Assembly (NCBI GenBank): GCA_947095585.1
Contig: OX352761.1
Span: forward strand, 95,375,333-95,439,332
Source of the DNA: Nephrocerus scutellatus
Taxonomy: Eukaryota; Arthropoda; Insecta; Diptera; Pipunculidae
DNA length: 64,000 nucleotides
Reading direction: 5' to 3'
Below are positions 21,471-31,767 of the stretch, piece after piece. A program made the position numbers and the translations under genes. Numbering within the stretch: position 1 is the stretch's first letter; every line of letters starts with the position of its first letter. Below the pieces are notes generated by a model, which did not search any database, was not told the origin of the DNA, and worked only from the letters and a program-made list of their open reading frames with translations.

Positions 21471-24400
21471 ATGAAATACTTCGGTGGAGTTGAAGGGTGA
21501 GTCTTCCAATTTTTTTTTTGTTTTGTTTGTTTTGTTTCATTTTTTCGTCGCTCTATCCAAAAAAGGAATGAACTCTTGTACCGGCGGAGTCAGGAAAATT
21601 GTATTTAAAATGTTTTCCTTATCTTATGTTTCCATGTTCAGAATTTTTCATATACCTTTCTATACCAACACTAACCCGTCATGTTTTGGAACGAGTTGGA
21701 AGTTGGACCTTCGGTCAACAGGTCCCTATTTTTAAACTCTCAATATTAACTTCACTTGCCTGTGGCACGGATGTCGGTTGTTTTCCTTATCTTATGTTTC
21801 CATGTTCAGAATTTTTCATATACCTTTCTATACGAACACTAACCCGTCATGTTTTGGAACGAGTTGGACGTTGGACCTTCGGTCAATAGGACCCTATTTT
21901 TAAACTCTCAATATTAACTTCACTTGCCTGTGGCACGGATGTCGGTCGTCTGTCGGTCGGCAGTCGGTCGTCTGTCGTGGAATCTTGCGTTCAATTTTTA
22001 AACCACTTCCTAAAGCCCAATTTTATTGAAATTTTGCACACATGTGTATTTCCGGATTTCCGTATTTCTATTAAAATTTGAGGCCACTGGGTTGGGGGGC
22101 TCCTATACAAATATTTTACAAATTTTAACGATTTTCTTCAAATTTTATACACATGTGTATCTCCGATGGACAACACTTTTTTTTAAAATTTGGCCCCGGG
22201 TTGTTAAAAAAAAAATTAACCCGATTTTTCTTTAAATTTTATATACGTGTGTATCTCCGATGGACAATACTTTTTGCAAAAATTTTGGTGGCCGGGGTCG
22301 TGGGGCCTCATGAAAATTTTTCAAAAAATTAACCCGATTTTCTTCAAATTTTATAGACATGTGTATCTCCGATGTACAACATTTTTTGTAAAGTTTTTGG
22401 AGTGAAATTTTATATACGTGTGTATCTCCGATGGACAATACTTTTTGCAAAAATTTTGGTGGCCGGGGTCGTGGGGCCTCATGAAAATTTTTCAAAAAAT
22501 TAACCCGATTTTCTTCAAATTTTATAGACATGTGTATCTCCGATGTACAACATTTTTTGTAAAGTTTTTGGAGTGAACGGGCCCTGAGGGGTGCCCATAT
22601 AAATTTTTTTAAAAATTAGCTCGATTTTCTTAAAATTTTAAACACATGTGTATCACTGATGGACAAAACTTTTTGTAAATTTGTTGGAGTGATCGAACCC
22701 TGAGACCCGTGTGGTGTCCATGTAAATTTTTTAAAAACTAGCCATATTTTCTTCAAATTTTAACACATACCCTTCTCCTATTAGAGAATTTACATAAATT
22801 TTTTTAATTTTTATGGGTTTTGCTTTAAATCTAGACTCTGGAGTGAAAGAAAGTATTGTGTATATGGGTGACAGCTGCGGACAGCAAAGAGACCCCATAC
22901 AGCTATTTAAATCTATGCAAATAATAATTGAGATAACATTGATAATAACTATTCCAAAAATTTGTTTTCTACTAACGACTTATCTTTAGATTAGCTTTTA
23001 AAACTGTAAGTTCTATTGTACGAATATACCAAAAGAAATATCAGTGTCCTATGTGAGCGCACTGGCTATGAAAACTTATTGAATAAATTAATTAGTATCT
23101 GTACGAAATATCATCAAAAATAACATAAAAATAAACATTAAATCCCATCATATTCACTTCTCCAGTTAAACCCACATTATCGTCTTTGTTTCTAAGAACT
23201 ATGAACATATATATACTAATTTTGTAATATAATAGCAGCAATAATTACCCAAATATAAGCCAATCCCGACTTAATAAAATAACATTTATTTTTTTAATGC
23301 TTTTATTACAACATAACTAGCCCCCTAAAAGTCAGAAAAGTAGAGGCACTAGAACTGTTATAAAATATTTGAAAAATTCTGGAATGTTGTTAACGGAAAT
23401 CTGAAATATTTGAGGCTTAACAAAATCACATAATTTAAAAGAACCACGCTAAGCATTTGAGACTTAAAAACAAGATTAAAATAAAATCAAATGCTAAGTG
23501 TTCTTTAAATTTTGTGATTTTTGAGCCATAAATATTCCAGATATCTATTAACAACATTTCAGAAATTTTCATTTATTTTATAACAGTTCTAGTTGCTCTA
23601 GATCCTACCACCTATTTTATTTTCCATCTTTTATGGGGATTGTTATGTTTCAATAAAAGAATTTTTTTAAATTTAAATATTATTCTATTTTATACTTTTT
23701 AGTTTTTAATGAAATAAATATTGTTTCATTAATATGGAGACAGAATTGGAGTATGGAAACCTCCAAATGACATCCCAAAAGACGAACTCACGATCCCACT
23801 GAGACCTACTCAAGACAGCCCTCAGGAGCCCCCTTTAGAGCCCCTCAAGACGCTATAAAAAACCCTCTTAAAACTCGTTCAAGACCCCTTCTCAAAACAC
23901 CCTCCCAAGAACCCCTCATATGACGTAAATTATTGACCACACTTTTATATTTTTAAAAATTTGTAGAACATGTTAAACGTAGTTCTAGGTAATGGGTAAT
24001 GGGATTTTATCCCATCCTTAGTGATATACATAATTTTGAATAGATAAAGTAGCTAATAAAATTTAAAATGCAAATTAGACATACAATATTAAATACAAAT
24101 TATAAACGATATATTTCGGGTGTGACAAAGCTGATATGGCTGATATCGGCGGTATAAAAAGTTTATTGATAAGAAACGATTAGATGCAGGAAACTAATAC
24201 CAATAATTGAAGCAAGCAAAAAAATAAACAATAAAAAATTCAAGGAAAATATAAAAGAGAGTGTTTTTAACTTTTACGCGCGGTTGAAGTGAAACTATTT
24301 TGGCGTTGTGGCAGATATTACGATTAAATTACATCCTACATACCGAATTTCATATGAATCGCTTGAGAAATGGCTTAGTTCCAAAAAATTCCAGACCCTT

Positions 24401-27400
24401 TTGGCCAGATCGCAAAATTTCCATAGGAACAAATCTTATAGTCGCATGTTAGTCCTACATTCCGAGTTTCATACGAATCATTTAAGAAATGGCTTAGTTT
24501 ATAATGCAGCTTTGGCCGTAGTAATTTATATATTCATATATGTATATATATTATATATATATATTTTAATATATATAGTTATATTTGTAGTTATATACAT
24601 ATAAAATATAACTATAGAAAACGAAGTATAACAGTAACAAATGGTAACAATGCAGTGTAACTGGTAACTAACAACAGAGCAATAACAGTGTAACACTTAA
24701 AATTGTAGCCCAATAAAACAATAAACATGTGTGCAAATTTAATAAAATCGGGTACATTTTGGAAAAATTTGATTATTTTTATCCCTAATAATGCCTAGCT
24801 CACCGCTGGCTTCGAAAATTATCTCGCGTTCAACCACTGCACCATCTGTTTAGAGACTTTAAAACCGTCTATGATAGCATATCCAGAGTCGAAATTTATA
24901 AGCCATAAAAGAATCAAGCATCCCAAATAAATTTACATGATCCGGATACTATCAAACCCAGAGTTAAAAAAACAACTGAATTTATCTATCATATGTGTTG
25001 AATTAAGGGCAATGATCGAAAATTATTCTTGATTGACTGCTATCAAGAATAATTTTCGATGATTGCCCTTCTTAATTTAACTAAAAGAGATGTGCTGATA
25101 TAGTGTGAATAGTTCACAATTGAATTTGTACCAATAAAGAAGAAAATGCTTTGAGTAGCCTTATTTCAATTATAACCAATTGACTTTAATTTAATAACAA
25201 CGAGGTATTAAGTTTATTTGCCAGAGAATTTTTTGAGAATGAAAGCAAAACTTAAAATACACTCGATACAATCGGACCATATGCATAAAAGATAGTAAAT
25301 GCTTTTATTAGCAAATTTCTAAACAAATACTTATTTTCGCATGCATAAAAATGTAAGTAAATGTTGGAAGCTAAGTATTTATTTCATGATCTAGCATTTA
25401 CTAATTGCGGATGATTTTGTATGTACTTAAAAAAAAACATTTGCAAGAAGTAACACTAACCACTGGAGCTACGGCGCCCACATGTGCTGAAACAGGCATG
25501 TAAAAAACTAGTAAATATTTGTTTTTTTAGTAGTTACTTAACTTTTTTCAAGTTGGTGATTAGCGACTTGAAAATTCGAAAAAAAATGCTTTTTTGAGTA
25601 ATGCGTGCAGGTTTATAGCGGACGGATCAGTCTAGACAGAGTTTTTTCGAAACAAAAACCAAATTCACTAATTGTACGTATTAATTTTAAAAAAGTGTAT
25701 AAAAAAAGAAGAGTACCCGACTTAATTTTAAAATGTTTTACCTTTTCTTTATTCGAATTAATTACTAAGTTACTTGCATAAAAATGCATTTTAGTTCTTG
25801 TAAAAAAACAATCAAAAAAAAATTAAAATTCTCTAAATGTGTTTAAAATTTGAAGAAAATCGGGCTAATTTTTAAAAAATTTACATGGGCTCCCCTCCCT
25901 TAATAGAAAGTGTTGTCTCCTTAAATACACATGTGTGCAAAATTGCAATAAAATCGGGCTTTAGAAAGTGGGTTAAAAATTAATCGCAAGATTCCACGAC
26001 AGACAGACCGACAGAGGTGCCACGGGCAAGCGAAGTTAATATAGACAATTTAATAATATTTACAAGCCTTCAAACTGAAAACTGAGGTGCTGGCAATTGT
26101 GGCGACAAAATTAGCTTTGGTCAACACGGAAGTGTGAGATACTTTTAGAATGTACAACGTAGTCCCGAAAGCGACAAGGTCGTCCACCACATTTTGGGGA
26201 CATATTCAAAATCTCGAAATACCGGATGTAAATGTTACTGATACTAGTTAGGTCTCTATGAAGTCCTTTTTGCTAGATGGAAAACGTGACGCTTGTTACT
26301 GGTCTTATGAGCCTGATCCTTGTTGTGAGAATTGTTACAGACAATTTCCTAACATAATGTTTGTTACAATGCTCTTCTTTAGGTTCGACTAGACACTACA
26401 GAATATTCGAACTTTCGCCTAAAGAAAAGATGCGAATCTTTTTAAGGTATGTTGGAGACCATGGATTTCAGGTTGCTTTTGGTGAAGTTGTGGGTGTGAA
26501 TCAGAGAACATAGTTAAAAAACTGTGAAATTCGTTGCAAAACATACAAAGCTAACATTGGATAAAATTGTATTCCAATTATGAAGAGCAGTTAAGATCTA
26601 AACATAATTGGCTTATCAAATACAGTTTCCCTTTATGTATAAGAGGTTTGAATTGCACTCACGTTGAAGTAATGAAGTCATATATCCATTCAGATAAATC
26701 ATTTTATGGGAAAGGATATACCCCATTAATATTCAAGCAACGTGAAATGCAGTGAAATGTTAAACAAGTATTGGTTGCCCGGGATCAGTTCACAATAGCA
26801 GAATTTAAAGAAACAGTTATTGAGCCTATATGAGCAGTTCCCTACTTTGGCTTTTGTTGGTAGACGAATGAATGATCGCGCCAACGGGTTTAAAAGTCTT
26901 ATATGAAAGTGCGTGAAAAATATTACATACTAAAGAACGAGTACTACTAGATAAGTTTCGACCAACTAAAGAGGAGATTTCCAATCCAAATGTTCCGAAT
27001 ATACACTCCGCTTCAACTGAATAGGTACAATATTTTCAAGGGTATGGCATTCATTATTTCCAAATATTGTACGTGAATTGATCATTTCTTGCTGCTAACT
27101 GTTTGTCTATGATGTTGCGAAAATAAGTGAGAAAAAATAATTCAAAAGGCAACGTTATTTTTTGAATTTGGGAAAAATTCCATAGGAAATTAGATTCACG
27201 ATAACCCCGATTGTAACCCTTTAGTGATGTAGTGGACTCTCTATTACTACGATTCCAAGGACCTAGTTTGAGTCGTGTTAAGTTTTCGTTGAGTTAATAA
27301 CATGGCGGCGCTAACTTGTAGAGTTTCCATGAACTGAGTAGAGTTTATTTAACAGTTGCGTTGTTGTTGTTATTGTTTGTTGAATGTCAGCGAAACCTAA

Positions 27401-30400
27401 CTCAATCGCTCTAGTTTCGTGAAGTTAATTTGGGTTTAACGAAACTGACTCGAATTTGGGTTTCCATGCATATAAACCCGAGTTAACACTGCGTTTACTC
27501 CGCCATGGAAACTAAGTATATGATTACTTGTGGGGTTTCCTTTCCCAAACACTGTACCTCTGATAGTCACGTACCCCCACAAATCTCTTCAATTTGTACG
27601 ATACGATATTTGGAAAAAATTAATATCAGATCATTGAGTCTCAAAACACAAGAGATGCTAGTTCTTCCTTTTATCAATAAGCTGTCTTTTGATAAATCTC
27701 AATTCGACTCGAAAATGCAATTCTTATAGTCCGTTGTATGTATGTGAAACGAATTTTACCCTTATTAACAAAAACATTTGTTTTATATAAAATATGTCAA
27801 AAAATTTTGCAGCTGCTATTAAATATCAGTGCTATTAACAATTGAAGGCCGCTGGGTGCCATAAATTTTATAAAGCGCCCACTAATGACGTTCACGTAAG
27901 TTGTTAACTAAATATAGGTACATCCGCATTGTACATCGTATGAATATGTCATTTATTGTATGATATATGTGTTTTTATAAAAATGTAATAAAATGTTCAA
28001 AAGAACCTGTTGTCTCTGGTAGTCTTGCGTAAAAAAACTAGTGCCCTTATTGTGACGTATTGCTGTAATAAATTACTTTGAATTTGCATTCATTGCAATT
28101 AACGAGTATGTATGTGTATTTGATCCGAAGGTCCGACCAGACAGCGTATGAAAAATTTAAATGGATTTTATTGAAAAATGTTGTTCGGGAATTTTCGAGC
28201 CTGGCAATGATAACGGTGTAGTTGTCGTTATCTATTGATGTATTTATTCCATATATGTAAACATTCCAACTTAATACTTAATAACAAGACCGTTAAGAAA
28301 ATGGGCAAAAATAAAAACTCGAGCGGTTAACATTTTTAAGGAATTATTATATGAAAACATTAATAGATTCCAAATTTTTTGAAGCTTCTCTACCTACAGA
28401 TACCATTAACGATGGCTGGCTGATAAGTTTAAGAAGTACATAGTTAACTTTAAATAATAATAATATTCGGTGCGAAAGACAGCTGCGGTCCAGGCCTAGC
28501 TTCTCGCGACCATTACAATTACAATTTTTCATGTAAATTCTCTAATAGGAGATGCAAAGTTTGTACCGGGATAATTTGGAGAAAATTAATATTAGAGCCA
28601 GCCCCTTCACTTAAATGTGTAAAAAATGTGTATGGGAAAAAAATTCAAATCAAAAACTCAAAAATGTTCACAAAAAGTTCGGTCTATCGGAGATAAATAA
28701 ATCGGGATTATTTTTAAAAAATATTTGTGGTCCCGCCCCCGGGTCTCAGGGCCCATTCACTCCAAAAAATTTACAAAAACTTTTGTCCATCGGGATGAAC
28801 ATATGTTTAAAATTTGAAGAAAATCGGGCTAACTTTTAAAAAATTAATACGGGCACCCCTCGGGCCTCAGCGCCCATTCGCTCAAAAAATGTCCAAAAAG
28901 TTTTGTCCATCGGAGATACACATGTGTATAAAATTTTAAGAAAATCGGGTTAATTTTTTTAAAAAAGTTTTTGGGGTCCCACGACCCCGGGCCCGGGGTA
29001 TCCAAAATTTGTACAAAAGTGATATAAATATGTGTATAACATTTAAAGAAAATCAGGTTAATTTGTAAAAAAAATTATATGGGCACCTCCAAATTTTAAT
29101 AGAAAATTTTGTCTCCGAAAATATACATGTGTGCAAAATTTCAATAAAATCAGGCTTTGGAAAGTGGGTTAGAAATTTATCGCAAGATTCCACGATAAAC
29201 AGACCGACCGACCAATAGACAGATGTTTTTCTTGTAAATTCTCTGATCGGAGATTCGATTTTGTGGTGAAATTTCCCATTTGGAGGTGAAAACATAGCAG
29301 CCACAGCGCACGTACACAAAACGACGTACGAAGTACCACTAAAATTCTTTCTTTTGAGTTGAGTTAATATTCTACAAAACACATATTAAGAACGCACTCA
29401 CACAACTGAGTGTACAACAACACATTTCAATTGCGGAACCATTCAGTTTTGTATAAAAAATTTTGTTCTACTTCCTCTTGGTATCTCTATACTCCCTGCT
29501 GCAACACAACAACAAAACAACAGCAATCGTAAAGCAAGCAGGGCTGCTTACAGCGCTTCAGCTCATCAGCGCACACAGTCATTATAATATGATATGATCT
29601 TATGCCGCTAAATGGAAAAATTTGTATAGGAGCCCCCCGATCCCGCAGCCCGATCTCTCTGAAATGAATAGAAAGTATTGTCACCGAAAATTTTAATAAA
29701 ATCGGGCTTTGGAAAGTGGGTTAAAAATTGATCAGAAAATCCGACCAGCCAGCCAGCAAGCCAGCCACGGGCACGCGAAGTTAATATAGAGAATTTAAAA
29801 ATGTCAAGTGCAACGTGGGGTGTCATGTAATAAAGTTCAATTAAACTTCAGTCCACAACTCAGTTTCGTTGGACTTTGTTTCATGGCACTCAACATGGGT
29901 GTCGCGTTTACTTACACAAATAGAGTAAAAATTCAACCGATCGTCGGCAAGTGGCAACAGTTAATGCTTTACCAAACAAACGACGTTTAATAATTTTACC
30001 TGGCGCCCTTTTTTTGAGGATGTTAGTGGTATTGGTTTTATTGACTTTCTCCAAAAAGGTGCTACAATAAATGGAGCACATCTGTGATAAACTCACGTAA
30101 AATTAATCCCAATTGGTGGAAAATTTTGTTCGTTAGTTAGAATACGTCATAAAAATTAAACTCCAAGCCCTTTCTCTTGAATATCAGCGAATGTGCTTCT
30201 TACGTCTTGCTTTGTACATATTTGTATCATTATTAAACGAAATTTACTCAGGCGCTTTAATATTTGCCACATTCTTCACGAAATACACACTATTACTCCA
30301 CTTTATGCACTAAAAACTTTAATGTAATGCTGGTGACAATTTTTTGGAAATGATATAAAATGATGTTTGGTATTTTTGGATTTAAGCCTAACTTAGGAAA

Positions 30401-31767
30401 AACATTCTTTTTACTTTTAGTGGAGCAACACACTCCCATTTAGTGATATGCGATGAGAATGGAGAATGTGTCGCATCGACATCTGGTCTTGGCACAAATC
30501 ACTGGATGGTGGGCATTCCGGAATGTGCACGTCGCATAGCAGATATGGTTGAACGTGCAAAATCAGAGGCTTCAATACCACAGGAGACACGCCTGGCCAG
30601 TTTGGGTCTTGGCCTAAGTGGTTGCGAACAGGTCAATATATAAATTAAAAATCGAGAAAACGTAAAAATGTTTAAATAATCTAATTATATTGCGATGCTA
30701 GGAGGGAACAAATCAGGAACTGGAGAAGGAGATGAGAACATTATTTCCACACATAGCAGACAGCTATATTGTATGCAGCGACACTTTGATCAGCGTGTTT
30801 ACAGCCTCACCAATCGGGGGACTTGTCCTTATTGCGGGAACGGGATCGAATGCTTTGCTGCGAAATCCAAATGGTACAACGTATACATCCGGCGGTTGGG
30901 GTAATTTCCTCGGTGACGAAGGCAGTGGTGAGTGCGGCGGTAACCTTGAACTTTGTGCCATTGTCGATGATAAGCGCAACAATGAAAAGTATGCCAGCGC
31001 TGATAAAACCTGTCAAGGCATACAACCTTTTGATGCATCAATCTGCAGTGAAGAATAGCTTCAATACAATCGCAATATACAGTTGATAAGATAATTAAAT
31101 ATTCATTTTTAGCAATTTTTTCAAAAAAATCGAATCAATAATAAATAAAAAATATAATCTCATTTCAGCCTGGTACATTTCATATCGAGCTATGAAAATA
31201 ATCTTCGATGACATGGACAACTTTGTAAAATCCCAATTTCCCACACAGCGCACCTGGGAGCTGATAAAGCAGCATTTCAACATAAAGACACGACTAGATC
31301 TACTTGACCATTGCTATGCGAAATTCGACAAACCCTTCTTTGCTAGCCTATGCAAGAAATTGGCATTAGCTGCCGAAGAAGGTGATGAACTTTGTGCGTT
31401 CCTATTCAGAGAAGCTGGTCAACATATCGCACGCTTTGTGCAGGCTCTTTTGCCCAAAGTTCAAAGCGATTTGGTCGTTTCTGGAGATTTGAATATCGTA
31501 TGCGTTGGTTCAGTGTGGCTGAGCTGGCACTTGCTGCGCGAAGGATTTCTAAAAGAGTTGGCTAAAAAATCAATTCCGTTTGGACTGAAGTTAGTAAACA
31601 TAACCAAAAGTATGGCATATGGAGCAATTTACCTTGGTGCTGATGGCATTCAGTACGATCTTCCACGAAATTATTCGGATAACTTTAAAACAATGTTTCA
31701 TTATGAACCCACGTGCAATTCTTCTATGCGGACAAATGAAAATGGATGTAGTGAACATTCTAGCTAA
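21471..31767 (+). CDS. Nagk: N-acetyl-D-glucosamine kinase (NAGK), four coding exons
   Basis: Exons are 21471-21496, 30421-30631, 30702-30927 and 31169-31767, with junction phases 2, 0 and 1. The joined frame gives 353 residues, close to animal NAGK (about 340-350). NAGK phosphorylates free N-acetylglucosamine with ATP in the cytosol, salvaging amino sugar for UDP-GlcNAc. The sequence shows the GGATHS phosphate loop right after the first junction, VCSDT with the expected catalytic aspartate, IAGTGSNALLRNP as second phosphate loop, GGWGNFLGDEGS, and CVGSVW near the C-terminus. Exon 1 encodes only MKYFGGVEG plus two bases; it was chosen because it supplies the missing YGGVEGG start, sits at a GTGAGT donor and has the required phase. 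Intron 1 is 8,924 bases of mostly transposon debris, while introns 2 and 3 are 70 and 241. The family assignment is firm; exon 1 is a strong inference. Confidence 0.9.
21613..21948. repeat. 168-bp tandem duplication
   Basis: TTTTCCTTATCTTATGTTTC starts at 21613 and 21781. Each copy runs through TCATGTTTTGGAACGAGTTG to TTAACTTCACTTGCCTGTGG with only a few differences. The end of each unit is the 3' terminus (minus orientation) of the ACATGTGT-box element, so the duplication includes an element end plus its flank. Confidence 0.8.
21736..22805 (-). mobile_element. ACATGTGT-box element, minus strand
   Basis: On the minus strand it begins near 22805 (CCCATAAAAATT, then TGTAAATTCTCTAATAGGAG) and ends with GTGAAGTTAATATTGAGAG. 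Between lie repeated units of about 90-130 bases. Each has a TACACATGTGT-like palindrome after a TCGGAGATA-like box, then AAAATTTGAAGAAAATCGGG and a GC-rich CCCCGG segment. An exact-looking 171-bp duplication lies at 22234-22575. It lies within NAGK intron 1. No protein is encoded; the short open frames are repeat translations. Confidence 0.75.
23349..23592. repeat. Long palindrome in NAGK intron 1
   Basis: Arms of about 115-120 bases: CTAGAACTGTTATAAAAT ... AAGCATTTGA on the left and TCAAATGCTAAGTG ... ATTTTATAACAGTTCTAG on the right, separated by about 20 bases. Similarity is high with scattered mismatches. Since the intron is transcribed, the RNA could fold into a long hairpin. A foldback MITE is the default explanation. 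Confidence 0.8.
24284..24645. mobile_element. R120-type element
   Basis: A left end, GTTGAAGTGAAACTATTTTG, GCGTTGTGGC and ATTACGATTAAATTA, is followed by about one and a half R120 units (24335-24500) and then GCAGCTTTGGCCGTAGTAAT and an AT-rich tail (ATAGTTATATTTGTAGTTAT, AAATATAACTATAGAAAA). The same tail is at 48610-48700 followed by AGTTTCACTTCAA, the complement of the left end, suggesting terminal inverted repeats. Confidence 0.65.
24997..25081 (+). ncRNA. Candidate hairpin RNA (pre-miRNA-sized)
   Basis: The 5' arm GTTGAATTAAGGGCAATGAT then CGAAAATTATTCTTGAT, a loop of about 8 bases, and the complementary 3' arm ATCAAGAATAATTTTCGATG then ATTGCCCTTCTTAATTTAAC. The stem is about 38-40 pairs with one 2-3 base bulge and one or two mismatches. 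It lies in the sense orientation inside NAGK intron 1. The size suits a pre-miRNA, but the near-perfect pairing suits a small foldback element equally well. Confidence 0.4.
25840..26057 (+). mobile_element. ACATGTGT-box element, 5'-truncated
   Basis: Starts within a unit (AAATTTGAAGAAAATCGGGC), continues through ATACACATGTGTGCAAA and a GACAGACAGACCGACAGAGG stretch, and ends GCGAAGTTAATATAGACAA. Confidence 0.7.
26400..26830 (+). pseudogene. Harbinger-type transposase relic
   Basis: The frame around 26430-26510 reads KEKMRIFLRYVGDHGFQVAF, then GEVVGVNQRT before a stop. This resembles the segment upstream of the catalytic core in PIF/Harbinger nucleases. The frame at 26567-26755 contains SFPLCIRGLNCTHVEVMKSY and IHSDKSFYGKGYTPLIFK, matching the core where active copies have DCTH; here that aspartate is asparagine. 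Several stops and frame changes break it. No termini were found. It lies in NAGK intron 1. Confidence 0.6.
26831..28450. other. NAGK intron 1, no recognised element
   Basis: AT-rich. Around 27240-27490 there are recurrent GAGTTAA / TTTCCATG boxes (GAGTCGTGTTAAG, ACTGAGTAGAGTTTA), possibly an old inverted-repeat element, but arms could not be delimited. Confidence 0.35.
28451..28512 (-). mobile_element. SINE 3' fragment
   Basis: AATAATAATATTCGGTGCG then GGTCCAGGCCTAGCTTCTCG is the reverse complement of the 3' end of the 53330 SINE, with its TTATTATT tail. Confidence 0.75.
28520..29222 (+). mobile_element. ACATGTGT-box element, copy without 3' terminus
   Basis: Begins TTTTTCATGTAAATTCTCT at the SINE scrap, runs through several diverged units (TCGGAGATACACATGTGTAT at about 28911, AAAATCGGGTTAATT) and stops in the GACAGACCGACC stretch. 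Another copy starts at once (29226). Confidence 0.7.
29223..29800 (+). mobile_element. ACATGTGT-box element, second adjacent copy
   Basis: Starts TTTTTCTTGTAAATTCTCTG. It has unrelated sequence at about 29260-29590, possibly an insertion or replacement, then AAAATCGGGCTTTGGAAAGT, a CCAGCCAGCCAGCAAGCCAG run, and the terminal CGCGAAGTTAATATAGAGAA. It lies about 600 bases before NAGK exon 2. Confidence 0.65.
30421..30927 (+). CDS. Nagk: NAGK exons 2 and 3
   Basis: Exon 2 (30421-30631) follows a TTACTTTTAG acceptor and carries the GGATHSHLVICDENGE and GLGTNHWMVGIPECARR segments, ending GCEQ. Exon 3 (30702-30927) follows ATGCTAG, reads EGTNQELEKEM onward and ends in a GTGAGT donor after GDEGS. 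Both are short-intron neighbours. Confidence 0.9.
31169..31767 (+). CDS. Nagk: NAGK exon 4 (C-terminal lobe)
   Basis: Follows a CATTTCAG acceptor. It reads WYISYRAMKIIFDDMDN, RLDLLDHCYAKFDKPFFASL and CVGSVWLSWHLLREGFLKEL, and ends at TAA. Two AATAAA-type sequences downstream (about 31953 and 32304) are possible polyadenylation signals. Confidence 0.92.

Noticed and set aside
22232..22531. A repeat-containing protein on the minus strand
   Set aside because: The frame is a translation of ACATGTGT-box units; stops appear in other copies and codon usage is AT-driven.
30764..31086. Several alternative-frame and antisense open frames over NAGK exon 3
   Set aside because: They are shadows; only the frame joining exons 2 to 4 carries conserved kinase motifs.
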